Source: Arsukibacterium sp. UBA5043
GTDB lineage: Bacteria > Pseudomonadota > Gammaproteobacteria > Enterobacterales > Alteromonadaceae
Direction of reading: 5' to 3'
DNA length: 64,000 bases
Assembly: GCA_002415085.1 (NCBI GenBank)
Contig: DIBV01000004.1
Coordinates: forward strand, 62,001-126,000
Made by a program: the position numbers and the translations under genes. Shown in pieces: positions 28,772 to 36,689 of this stretch. The first letter of the stretch is position 1. The number at the start of each line of letters is the position of its first letter. The notes under the pieces were generated by a model. That model made no database searches. It was not told the DNA's origin and worked only from the letters and a program-made list of their open reading frames with translations.

Positions 28772-29455
28772 TTAATTTGGATGGATAAAGAGCCACATTG
28801 ATAATCTAATCTGTCTCTTTAGCGAAGAGTCGATACAAAGACCTACGTATACTTGCTTGGTCGGCAACTTTGCTGGAAGTTCAGTTGTTTCCTGAGAAAG
28901 GGAATCTGAAAGATAAGTGCCGACATCATCAATATTAAAACCCGCATTCAAAGTCGAAGTTACATTCTCAATCATATCTGGGTTAAAGTTGTCTGATCCC
29001 GCAGATGCCACAGCAAATGTCGAAGCAGCCATTTCAATAGAGTATCCGCACTTCTCAATATATGGAACAACATCGTCTTTCCAAAACGAATTAAACGGCG
29101 TATTTGGAGTGCTGGTTAGTGAAATATAACCCAACTGAAAGGGTTTCTCTGGAATAGCCTCGTACAAAAATCCCATATTTGAATTCAAAAAGTAGGAGAG
29201 TGGTAGATTAGATTCGAAATTGACCCGCACCATATCCAGCAGTGACTCAAGATACTCCGACGGCCTGCTGAACTGCCCTGCGGCTTGAGCACACGTCTTG
29301 CGGTATTCGTCCATGTATCTCACACAACCATTTTCGCTAACAGGTTCTAAATTATGCTCTTTTGTCAGTTCAAACAGTTCGTATATGCCTGTCATTACCT
29401 GAATCAGTTTTTCTTTAAACTCTTCATGGGACTTTACGTTTGTTTTCACTTCCAT
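28772..29455 (-). CDS. Unknown island protein
   Basis: A 227-aa soluble protein. I place the start at 29455 (ATG, MEVKTNVKS), preceded by AAGG, rather than at the longer frame reaching 29503. It is mixed helix and strand, with no recognised motif. Composition is AT-rich like its neighbours. It is 45 nt upstream of the GIY-YIG gene on the same strand and may share its transcript. Confidence 0.6.
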   Translation of the reverse strand: MEVKTNVKSHEEFKEKLIQVMTGIYELFELTKEHNLEPVSENGCVRYMDEYRKTCAQAAGQFSRPSEYLESLLDMVRVNFESNLPLSYFLNSNMGFLYEAIPEKPFQLGYISLTSTPNTPFNSFWKDDVVPYIEKCGYSIEMAASTFAVASAGSDNFNPDMIENVTSTLNAGFNIDDVGTYLSDSLSQETTELPAKLPTKQVYVGLCIDSSLKRQIRLSMWLFIHPN

Positions 29456-29503
29456 TTTATCGGCCTTATATCGCTTTGATTCAACTGCCAGTTGCAGCCA
29501 CAA

Positions 29504-30164
29504 AGCTAAGAGGGTTGAAACACTGGATTGGGGCGGTCTGATATTAAAAATATTTTTGTCAATTAAAACTGAGGGATGGAGAGAGGCTGATCAAACGCTA
29601 AGGCAGTTAATAAATACTTTAGAGGCTAAGCGGGGTCAAAAGCTGTTGTTTGCCTGCCAGGTCACCTTTAATGTGCCACTATAATCCTGTTCGGAAACAA
29701 CATGCCGGCTAAATAAGCAATAGAGCTACAACCCACGCCGCCCTTGCTAGCGGTTACTATAATCTGCATAAAAAACCAAAATTAATTAACTATCAATTTG
29801 TTTTTTTAGGGAGTATTTTGGTGGGAAAACGGCACAAACTGTTGCTGAATAAGTGATGATATGTGCACTGTAGGTCGCAGTGATTTTTTGATTAATCTTA
29901 TATCTTGCAACCCTTAAACCGCTGCGGTTTAATGCTGCTTGTATTTAAAATAACAACAAGCAGCAACAGACTCGCCGTTTCATTAGCCATTTCAATGTTA
30001 TGGCTGCTTCCCGCAGCTCGTAACCGATACCATTTTAGATTCGATGGGTGATAACAAAAAACTGGCTACTGAAGTGCTGGCTTCACAGCAAAAGGGTAAA
30101 GATTTTGCGCGGTTGATACTGCGGTTGTTGGCAAACTAACTACTATAGTTCAGTGGAGTATGTA
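29504..30164. other. 650-bp gene-poor stretch with a possible C-terminal gene remnant
   Basis: No complete gene. At 30026-30139 an open frame reads LDSMGDNKKLATEVLASQ...DFARLILRLLAN then stop. It lacks any start and looks like the tail of a larger protein; an HsdR-type C-terminus is possible but not established. The rest shows no recognisable feature. Confidence 0.5.
30098..30130 (+). repeat. Imperfect 33-bp direct repeat, copy 1
   Basis: AAAGATTTTGCGCGGTTGAT and the following ACTGCGGTTGTTG recur at 32537-32570 with two substitutions and one inserted T. The copies bracket a 2.4-kb block with the coiled-coil/membrane genes. Confidence 0.75.
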
Positions 30165-31451
30165 ATGAGTCGATGGAACGAAAACTTCAAAAATCATATC
30201 GTGCATAAAAGTGTGGCGGACCTAGATAACTTATTATCCAGTCGTGAGAGAGATCATGACGATGGGGCTACTGCCGAGGTTCGCAGAGCCCGTAAGGTTA
30301 TTGAACTGATAAAGGGCGCATTAAACGGACTTGATCCCGAAGTAACGCCAACAAATATGCTTGATAGTCTGAACTCGCAACTTCAGGAGCGTTATCTTGT
30401 TCAATACCTGACAGCATTTGCTGGTAGTGGTTCAATTGACCATATTCAAGCGGCAAATGAGCAGCTCGCACCTATTTTACAGCCACTTACATGGTTAGTC
30501 CCATATGCCAAACGATTAGCTGTAAGAAGTCATGCTAAGTCACTGGAAAATACTATTGATATAGCTATATCGAATCTGGAAGCTAAAAAATCAACGATTG
30601 AAAACTCACTCACAGATTTGGATGAGAAAATGTCTGAGCTCGCTGATACCCAAGATAAGCTTGATAGCACCATGGAGCTTAGAAAAAGTGAGATGGATCA
30701 GCAGATATCAATGTGGCAACAGCAATTCTCTGACAGCCAGGAAAAAAGGCTCGACAACTACAATAACTGGAAAGAGAAAGTTGAAACCGATATCAAAGTT
30801 AGGAATGAGTCTTTAATTGATAAATTGAAAACTGATGTCGAAGTAATGCATGACGGGACTGAGAGTGAGCTTATAGGTTTATTGGGTGATGCAAAAGCCA
30901 AGTATCAGAACATTCTGGACCTTTACCAGCTATCTTCCGGAGACAGCATATCTGGAGGATACGCAAAATCTGCATCTGATGAAAATAAAAGTGCCGATAT
31001 CTGGCGTCTAGTATCTATAGGTTTCATCATCGCTAGTGTTGCTTGGCTAATTATTGCTTATTGCCAAATTACGGGCATTTCATTCGGTACTGTTCCCTCA
31101 GTTGATAATATTGCGCCAGTAGACAGTCAGTTTAATTGGCAACGATTTATAGTTAGTTTTTCCTTAACTGGCGTCCTGTTGTTTGGTGCCGGATATGCAG
31201 GTCAACAATCAAATAAACACCGAGAAGAGGGCAAAGCAGCCAGAACCTTTGCACTGCAAATTAAGGCACTAGATCCATTTATTCATTCATTAGAACCTGA
31301 TATACAAGCAGCTCTTAAAAAACAACTAACACCAACTTTTTTTGCAGGGTATCAGCACAACGATGTAAATCATCGCACTGAGCCTGAGAAAAATATAACT
31401 GAATTAACTAAGGCGATCAGCGAACTTATTCGAACTGCCAAGGGGAATTAG
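30165..31451 (+). CDS. Coiled-coil protein with two C-terminal membrane helices
   Basis: A 428-aa protein. I chose the ATG at 30165 because GTGGAG lies 6 nt upstream; an in-frame GTG at 30153 is the alternative. Residues about 1-130 are helical, residues 140-250 form a long charged coiled coil (ENSLTDLDEKMSELADTQDK), and two hydrophobic helices are near 285-305 and 330-350. The C-terminal 80 residues are soluble and include KTLALxFALQIKALDPFI-like helices. The family is not recognised. It is followed 2 nt later by a small two-helix membrane protein, suggesting a membrane complex. AT-rich, inside the tRNA-Leu island. Confidence 0.7.
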   Translation: MSRWNENFKNHIVHKSVADLDNLLSSRERDHDDGATAEVRRARKVIELIKGALNGLDPEVTPTNMLDSLNSQLQERYLVQYLTAFAGSGSIDHIQAANEQLAPILQPLTWLVPYAKRLAVRSHAKSLENTIDIAISNLEAKKSTIENSLTDLDEKMSELADTQDKLDSTMELRKSEMDQQISMWQQQFSDSQEKRLDNYNNWKEKVETDIKVRNESLIDKLKTDVEVMHDGTESELIGLLGDAKAKYQNILDLYQLSSGDSISGGYAKSASDENKSADIWRLVSIGFIIASVAWLIIAYCQITGISFGTVPSVDNIAPVDSQFNWQRFIVSFSLTGVLLFGAGYAGQQSNKHREEGKAARTFALQIKALDPFIHSLEPDIQAALKKQLTPTFFAGYQHNDVNHRTEPEKNITELTKAISELIRTAKGN

Positions 31452-31453
31452 CA

Positions 31454-31750
31454 ATGGGGCGAAAACACAAGGAATCGGTATTAGAACAGCTATTTAGCCA
31501 ATTTTGGGATATGACCGAATACTTTTGGCAAGTAGGGGCGGCCATCACTGTTATGCTGCTTTGCGGTGCTACAGCGTCTGCTGTGTGGGTGATTAATTTT
31601 GAGCAAAGCCTCACTGATAGTCCAATTAACCAGATCTTCCAAAATCTAAGCTGGCTCTTTTATGCAATACCACTAATTATTCTGGGATTGTCGTTGCTGT
31701 TCGGCAGGTGGGCTTATCTGTCGTACCTAAAACAGAATGGAACAATGTAG
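31454..31750 (+). CDS. Small two-helix membrane protein, partner of the preceding gene
   Basis: A 98-aa protein with two predicted membrane helices (VGAAITVMLLCGATASAVWVI, then ISWLFYAIPLIILGLSLLFG-like) and short polar ends. It begins 2 nt after the coiled-coil gene's stop, so the pair is co-translated. No family is recognised. Small membrane proteins paired with coiled-coil membrane proteins are frequent in phage-defence modules, but this is only analogy. Confidence 0.68.
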   Translation: MGRKHKESVLEQLFSQFWDMTEYFWQVGAAITVMLLCGATASAVWVINFEQSLTDSPINQIFQNLSWLFYAIPLIILGLSLLFGRWAYLSYLKQNGTM

Positions 31751-31946
31751 TATTCAATTTGACTAACGCAGCTGACTAATTTACATACGAAGTTATCTAT
31801 ACCGCAGGATTTAACAAGGCTAGAATTCGAAATTAACGTTTTAAGAAAAGCTATTGTAAAAAATATAAAGGCCAGTTACCTGAAAACACTCTATGTAAGG
31901 TAACTCTACAAGATAAAAAACAAACCAATTTAAAAAGGGTTTTACA

Positions 31947-32321
31947 GTGCCATATTTAATTATACTCATAGTTGCATTAATTGTTTTTTACAGGTCAGTA
32001 AAAAAAGATTCAAAAATCACTTATTTTTTGTTTAGATTTAGTGGGATTATCACAATAGCAAGTTTCTCATATTTTTTATACGACGTTGGTGCAGCTTTTG
32101 ATAATGGTGCAAAGAGGATATCTACTCTCTCATTAATTTTTTCGTTGTTCACATTTATCTTATGGCAAGGCAAAGTAAGCATGCGAATTCTAAACAATGA
32201 TCAAAGTAGCAGAGCTCTAAGAATAATCGTGAGAATTTTCAGCATTGGCACTATGTTTCCATTCAGTATTTTATCAAAGAAAATGTATCAGAAATTTGAT
32301 GTTGAAAAGCGGGCAATATAA
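31947..32321 (+). CDS. Unknown three-helix membrane protein
   Basis: A 124-aa protein from a GTG start at 31947 with AAAAAGGG upstream. Three to four hydrophobic stretches (LIILIVALIVFY; IITIASFSYFLY; LSLIFSLFTFILW) are joined by basic loops. The C-terminal tail KKMYQKFDVEKRAI is soluble. Very AT-rich. No family is recognised and it may not belong to the preceding pair, from which it is separated by 196 bp. Confidence 0.55.
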   Translation: MPYLIILIVALIVFYRSVKKDSKITYFLFRFSGIITIASFSYFLYDVGAAFDNGAKRISTLSLIFSLFTFILWQGKVSMRILNNDQSSRALRIIVRIFSIGTMFPFSILSKKMYQKFDVEKRAI

Positions 32322-32327
32322 CTACTT

Positions 32328-32555
32328 TTGCAGCTTAATTACCTTAAACGGAGATTTCATTTTCCCCGCTATAAATCGTCAGAAGTTTTTGTATGCCGCA
32401 GTTGCGGCTGGAAAAAAGTTCTATTGGGTGTAAGTGATGTCCGGGTCGCTGGAGTTGACTATTTCGCTTATTGCCCTAAATGCTCAAGTGATAATCATGA
32501 GCTAAGAACTGCAAGATTAGTAGAAAGACTTAAAGCAAAGATTTTGCGAGGTTGA
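32328..32555 (+). CDS. Small zinc-ribbon protein (start uncertain)
   Basis: A 75-aa frame from a TTG at 32328. It contains CRSCGWKK, then CPKCSSD, spaced 27 residues apart, the classic four-Cys zinc ribbon. No Shine-Dalgarno is obvious, so the start is doubtful. The 3' end lies in a copy of a 33-bp direct repeat, which supplies the last codons (KAKILRG), so the tail may be foreign to the gene. The function is unknown; zinc ribbons of this size often bind nucleic acid or protein. Confidence 0.45.
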   Translation: MQLNYLKRRFHFPRYKSSEVFVCRSCGWKKVLLGVSDVRVAGVDYFAYCPKCSSDNHELRTARLVERLKAKILRG

Positions 32556-32570
32556 TACTGAGGTTTGTTG
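32537..32570 (+). repeat. Imperfect direct repeat, copy 2
   Basis: This is the counterpart of 30098-30130. Here the shared sequence overlaps the end of the zinc-ribbon gene. Together the copies could mark a nested insertion or a duplication edge. Confidence 0.75.
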
Positions 32571-32648
32571 AGAGAACAGGGTCTTCATAACTGGCTATGG
32601 ATGCGTCATAATGACGCCGTAACTCAACGACTAATATAGGATGGCATT

Positions 32649-32939
32649 TTGAATTTAGAGCAGTTCCTACTTGATGTATACGCGCAAACAGAAGGTGGAA
32701 AAAAATATTATCCATACAAAGGTGTGCGGGGCCCAAAGGCAGGCTTGTACAGTGTTAGCTACTCAGGTAGATCCAACGAATATGTTGGTGTAAGTGAGCA
32801 AGAGCTTATCACAGCGATTGAAGCTGGCCGCTTTAGTTCTCGAGGTACCATCCGTATGTTGCCATTAGAGAAATTAGCAGGAATGCAAAGAAACGGCTTT
32901 TCACCAACGCACTACAAAGGTTTACCTATTAAAAAATAG
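32649..32939 (+). CDS. Unknown 96-aa protein
   Basis: A 96-aa ORF from a TTG at 32649 with an AGGA sequence about 8 nt upstream. It is basic and compact, with KYYPYKGVRGPKAGLYSVSY, then a VGVSEQELITAIEAG helix. The pattern is not recognised. It is the last gene before the duplicated tRNA end of the island. Confidence in translation is moderate because of the non-ATG start. Confidence 0.55.
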   Translation: MNLEQFLLDVYAQTEGGKKYYPYKGVRGPKAGLYSVSYSGRSNEYVGVSEQELITAIEAGRFSSRGTIRMLPLEKLAGMQRNGFSPTHYKGLPIKK

Positions 32940-33078
32940 TTCATTAGATGGACTCTAAATGCTATGTGTAACTTATGTGCAGGACGCGACGGAAAAATCG
33001 CCTTTTTCTAGAGGCATTTGCAAGAAGTTACTGCCTAAACCAGAGTGACAAGCCTAACCTTATGAATAGTTAAAGCGT

Positions 33079-33210
33079 TTTAAAATCCCTCGCTCGAAAG
33101 GGCGTGCCGGTTCAGGTGTTCGCCACTTCCTTGTGGCTCACCCGCACAGCGGGCCAGCTGATGCTGTCAAATATTGCTCCCGGCAATATTTTCCGGCCCC
33201 GGGCACCATT
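33079..33210 (+). other. Duplicated tRNA-Leu 3' end (attR) split by a hairpin-rich insert
   Basis: 33079-33114 repeats 36 bases of tRNA-Leu (28173-28208) exactly. 33192-33210 repeats the tRNA's last 19 bases including CCA (28211-28229). Between them are 77 foreign bases with three hairpins. The 5' half of the tRNA is absent, so this is an attachment-site remnant and not a functional tRNA gene. Confidence 0.88.
33115..33191 (+). repeat. Three tandem hairpins inserted in the attR T-loop
   Basis: GCCACTTCCTTGTGGC (33122-33137), CCCGCACAGCGGG (33141-33153) and AATATTGC/GCAATATT (33170-33190) are three consecutive perfect hairpins. They resemble REP/BIME-type intergenic repeats, but no other copies in the window prove it. 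Confidence 0.6.
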
Positions 33211-33322
33211 AAAATCTCCTTTTGCATACTCAATTATCCTTTTTCCAAAAAATTCATTACTTTAAACTTTGCAAAAAGTTGCTATTGTTAACTTTCGTGC
33301 AGCTATTAAGGCAGAAGTCTCA

Positions 33323-34894
33323 ATGAGAAATAACCAACCGGTTACCCAGAAGGAATATGTTTTTCCTGCGTCAGACAGATTAATTTCAGGAACTGATGCT
33401 AAAGGCAATATCTCTTATTGCAACGAAGCCTTTATCGAAGTCAGCGGCTATAAAAAAGAAGAGCTGATTGGAAAGCCTCATAATATGATTCGGCATCCTG
33501 ACATGCCGCCGGCGGTTTTTAAAGAGATGTGGCAAACTATCGCATCCGGGCATGTCTGGATGGGGCAGGTAAAAAACCGCCGTAAAAACGGTGATTACTA
33601 CTGGGTAAGCGCTTTTGTTACCCCGGTGTTTGAAAACAGCAGAGTGGTGGGCTATGAGTCTGTCAGGGTGTTGCCGCTTGAAGATGAAAAAGCCCGCGCT
33701 GAAGCCGCTTATGCCCGGTTGAGAGCGGGCAAGTCGAACTTGTCAGTTTTTTCACGTACCGGTGCAGCGCTACAAGCATTGGCGCCGATTATTGTGCCTG
33801 GCATACTGGCCAGTGTTCTGGGGTACAGTTTATCTGGTGCTGTAGCAGGTACCATAATACTTACTACTACGGTGCTCTCGGCAGTATGGTTAGCTGCCCG
33901 GCAAAAGTCTCAGTATCTGGATATTGTTAGTATTAGCGCGGAATCTTATTCGAATGCTATGGTGGCAGAAACCTACTTTGCCGATGTAGGAAGCAAGGCA
34001 AGGGTGAAGTTAACGTTAGCCTGCGAAATAGCCAGAAGCAGAACGGCGTTAACCCGTATTGCCGATGCCGCCGCGGTGCTGGATTCTATTGTTCAGAATA
34101 CCCAACAAGAATCGGAGTCAACTTCGGCTGCCGTGATGCAACAAAGTCAGGCCACCCAGCAAATTGCTTCGGCTATTACTCAAATGTCTCAGGCAATCCA
34201 AGAGGTTGCAGGTAATGTGCAAACGAACTCGGTCAGTGCGCGTAATGCGCTGGGAAGTGTGGATGATGGTGCAAAACTGGCCAATGAAGCTAAAACGGCC
34301 ATCGATGCTCTTAGTAGCTCGGTAGTGAGCATTGCCGCGACAGTGCGTGAGCTTGCCGAGTCTACCAATGAGATTGGCCAGGCGGCTAATCTGATTTCTA
34401 CCATTGCCGACCAGACCAATTTACTGGCACTCAATGCGGCTATTGAGGCGGCCCGTGCTGGTGAGCAAGGCCGGGGGTTCAGCGTTGTTGCTGACGAAGT
34501 GCGCGCCCTGGCTGGGAAAACGCGGGAATCAACCGATAAAATTCATATTATTGTGGAAAAACTGACGAAGAGGGCAATGAGTGCGGTAGGTACCTCGGAA
34601 AAAGGGGAGCAAGCGGCCCAGCATGGCGTAGAAACAGTGGAGCATACGCGCCAGGCGCTGAACAACATTCGCGACGCTGTTCGCACTATTACCAACTTAA
34701 CCGAACAAATGTCAGCGGCCGTTGAAGAGCAAAGCACCGTGGCAGAGCATATTAATCAGCAAATTGTTGAAATCTCTGACAGTACCTCGGTCACGCAGAA
34801 CTCAGCCAAAGGCGCACTGGATGCCAGTAAGCGTTTGGCAAAAACTGTAGCCAATATGCGCTCGATTATTGACCGCTTCTCGGGAAAACGCTGA
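33323..34894 (+). CDS. Aer-like PAS-domain methyl-accepting chemotaxis protein
   Basis: A 523-aa receptor; I place the start at 33323 (MRNNQPV, AAGGCAG upstream) instead of a TTG at 33269. The N-terminal PAS domain (about residues 10-110) has [40 protein letters not shown], the Aer/redox-sensing type that usually binds FAD. Two short hydrophobic stretches follow (about 155-200), then the signalling domain with the hairpin tip [35 protein letters not shown]. It has no periplasmic ligand domain. It should signal internal redox or oxygen state to CheA-CheW. It is monocistronic. Confidence 0.95.
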   Translation: MRNNQPVTQKEYVFPASDRLISGTDAKGNISYCNEAFIEVSGYKKEELIGKPHNMIRHPDMPPAVFKEMWQTIASGHVWMGQVKNRRKNGDYYWVSAFVTPVFENSRVVGYESVRVLPLEDEKARAEAAYARLRAGKSNLSVFSRTGAALQALAPIIVPGILASVLGYSLSGAVAGTIILTTTVLSAVWLAARQKSQYLDIVSISAESYSNAMVAETYFADVGSKARVKLTLACEIARSRTALTRIADAAAVLDSIVQNTQQESESTSAAVMQQSQATQQIASAITQMSQAIQEVAGNVQTNSVSARNALGSVDDGAKLANEAKTAIDALSSSVVSIAATVRELAESTNEIGQAANLISTIADQTNLLALNAAIEAARAGEQGRGFSVVADEVRALAGKTRESTDKIHIIVEKLTKRAMSAVGTSEKGEQAAQHGVETVEHTRQALNNIRDAVRTITNLTEQMSAAVEEQSTVAEHINQQIVEISDSTSVTQNSAKGALDASKRLAKTVANMRSIIDRFSGKR

Positions 34895-35070
34895 ACCTAA
34901 TCTGTTTAGCCGGGCTACTCTGTTTTGCCAGTGGCTGTCGCTGGCGTAATTACAGCAACTGAGGCTCCGACTTCAGCTCACCTCACGGGCGCTTTAGTGA
35001 CTTTTGGCACTAACAGCGCATGGCAGGCCTTGTTAGGCTGCTTAAAACAACTCAACCGTGAGGCGGAACC

Positions 35071-35967
35071 ATGCGACTAACATCCTTCCTGTTAATACTA
35101 TTAACCATAGTGCCCTGGGCAAGCCGCGCTGCCGGTGCAACTGTGGCCGCTAACCCAGCTGAACTGCAGCAGGGAACAGTTGCCATGCGTACCGATCTTG
35201 ATTTGGCCGAGAAGTATATTAAGCAAGCGCTGAAGGCAGCACCAGATAACCCGGAAGTGCATTTTATTTGTGGCCGGATTATGGGCCGGCAAGCTGGCGA
35301 TGCTATCTTTTCGGCACTGAGCTACGCAAAAAAGTCTTTAACGTGTTTAAAGCAGGCTGTTTTGTTACAGCCGGACAATACCGCTTATCGTCGCGGGCTA
35401 GTGTCTTTTTATTTAGGTGCGCCCGGTATTGCGGGGGGCGATGAAGACCTTGCCTGGCAGCAGGTTGAGCAGATTAGTGCGATTGATGCGCTGCAGGGGG
35501 CGTTGGCCAAGCTCAATTTCTACCGGCAAACAGAGCAAAAAGACCAGTATCGGCAACTGCTTGAGCAAAGCCGCATTGACTTCACTGCGCACGCTGAATT
35601 TCATTATCGGCATGGCTTATTGTTGCAAGAAGAAAAACACTATACCCAGGCGTTTGCTGCCTTTACTGCTGCAACTCAGGCAGCAAAAGACAATGCAGAC
35701 GTTTATGTGCTTAATGCCTGGTATCAAATAGGCCGCACTGCGTTGTTTAGCCAGCAGCAGCTGGCAGAGGGTATTGACGCGTTGAATTATTTTATCGCCC
35801 ATGCCCATGCGGCGGATGATCTGCCGGAAAAAGCCTGGGCCCATTTGCGTTTGGCGCAGCTGCATAAACTCAATGATGATAATGCCCTGATGCAGCAGCA
35901 TCTTGGCTATGCAGAGCAAAGTAACGATAAGGAGTTACAACGTGAAATCAGACGTTTACAACGCTAA
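35071..35967 (+). CDS. Exported TPR-like protein
   Basis: A 298-aa protein with a signal peptide (residues 1-20, ending SRAAG) and TPR-like helical repeats: AEKYIKQALKAAPDNPEVHFICG, LTCLKQAVLLQPDNTAYRRG, HYRHGLLLQEEKHYTQAFAAFTAATQ and VLNAWYQIGRTAL. TPR repeats scaffold protein partners, probably in the periplasm. The APGIAGGD segment between repeats 2 and 3 resembles a loop found in similar proteins. Its 3' end overlaps the start of the CPBP gene, so the two are coupled. The partner is unknown. Confidence 0.85.
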   Translation: MRLTSFLLILLTIVPWASRAAGATVAANPAELQQGTVAMRTDLDLAEKYIKQALKAAPDNPEVHFICGRIMGRQAGDAIFSALSYAKKSLTCLKQAVLLQPDNTAYRRGLVSFYLGAPGIAGGDEDLAWQQVEQISAIDALQGALAKLNFYRQTEQKDQYRQLLEQSRIDFTAHAEFHYRHGLLLQEEKHYTQAFAAFTAATQAAKDNADVYVLNAWYQIGRTALFSQQQLAEGIDALNYFIAHAHAADDLPEKAWAHLRLAQLHKLNDDNALMQQHLGYAEQSNDKELQREIRRLQR

Positions 35968-36628
35968 GCAACCCGATCGCCGCTCTGGGTTGATTGCGCT
36001 TGTCGCCATCCTCGTTTTCCTGCTGATGGAACTGCCCATCCGTTTGGTGTTACAACCGGATCCCTGGCTGTTGGAAACCCGACACTGGTATTTTAATCAG
36101 CCACTGCGTCTGGTTATAGAGCTGACCCTGGTAGTGGTGCTACTGGCCGTTATCCGTTTTTGTTATCCGACGCTGCTTAAGATTAAGCGCAGTCAACTCA
36201 GTTTGCTGGCTGGGAGCATGCTGGCGAGTGCTTTACTGTTTGGCTTATTAGAGACAGAGCAATTACTGCACAGTTTCTCAGCCGGGTTATGGCTTTGGCT
36301 GGCTTGGTTTAGTTCAGGCTTTTGTATCGGCATAGGGCAGGAGCTATTGTACCGGGGACTGCTTTTTACCAGTTTGCAGCGGCATATGTCGCTAGGGTTA
36401 GCTACGGCGATGACCACTATTCTTTTTGTTATTGCACCGCTGCATTCGCTGCGCTTATGGCACTATCTGCAGCAGGAGCAATTTACCATAGTGGCAATGT
36501 TAGTCGCTATTTACATCGGCGTAAGCCTGCTTTTTCAGTGGTTGCGTAATCACAGTAGCAATGTCATGGTGCCGGCGCTGGTGCATGGCGTTGGAAATGC
36601 CGTCACCTGGGTAGCGGTATTCGCCTGA
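35942..36628 (+). CDS. CPBP-family intramembrane metalloprotease-like protein
   Basis: A 228-aa membrane protein. I use the GTG at 35942 (AAGGAG 8 nt upstream); the frame also opens at 35903 within the preceding gene. About seven helices are visible. CPBP motifs: GQELLYRGLLFTSLQRHM (family EExxxR, here the first Glu is Gln), then a second His-bearing helix (FVIAPLHSL) and VHGVGNAVTW (His-x3-Asn). The family includes CAAX-type proteases and bacteriocin-immunity proteins. The Q replacement makes catalysis uncertain. Downstream there is a strong terminator. Confidence 0.85.
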   Translation: MKSDVYNAKQPDRRSGLIALVAILVFLLMELPIRLVLQPDPWLLETRHWYFNQPLRLVIELTLVVVLLAVIRFCYPTLLKIKRSQLSLLAGSMLASALLFGLLETEQLLHSFSAGLWLWLAWFSSGFCIGIGQELLYRGLLFTSLQRHMSLGLATAMTTILFVIAPLHSLRLWHYLQQEQFTIVAMLVAIYIGVSLLFQWLRNHSSNVMVPALVHGVGNAVTWVAVFA

Positions 36629-36635
36629 GGGTGAT

Positions 36636-36661
36636 GCCGGCGCTGAACGCCGGCTAATTTT
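36636..36661 (+). terminator. Intrinsic terminator after the CPBP gene
   Basis: GCCGGCG (36636-36642) pairs perfectly with CGCCGGC (36648-36654) around a 5-nt loop, followed by TAATTTT. It separates the convergent CPBP (+) and cotransporter (-) genes. Confidence 0.85.
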
Positions 36662-36689
36662 GTTCAAGCTAAAAAAGAAAATGACTGAC

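Larger units (their letters stand above)
28228..33210. mobile_element. Decayed genomic island at tRNA-Leu (no integrase)
   Basis: The tRNA 3' portion from the anticodon loop onward (28173-28229) recurs at 33079-33210 in the same orientation, as an attL/attR pair would. The enclosed 5 kb is AT-richer than the flanks and has only unknown or accessory genes on both strands. No integrase, excisionase or transposase is visible, so it is either a remnant or depends on enzymes elsewhere. Confidence 0.75.

Noticed and set aside
33079-33210. A second tRNA-Leu gene
   Set aside because: Only the 3' half is present and its T-loop is split by 77 bases; it is an attachment remnant.
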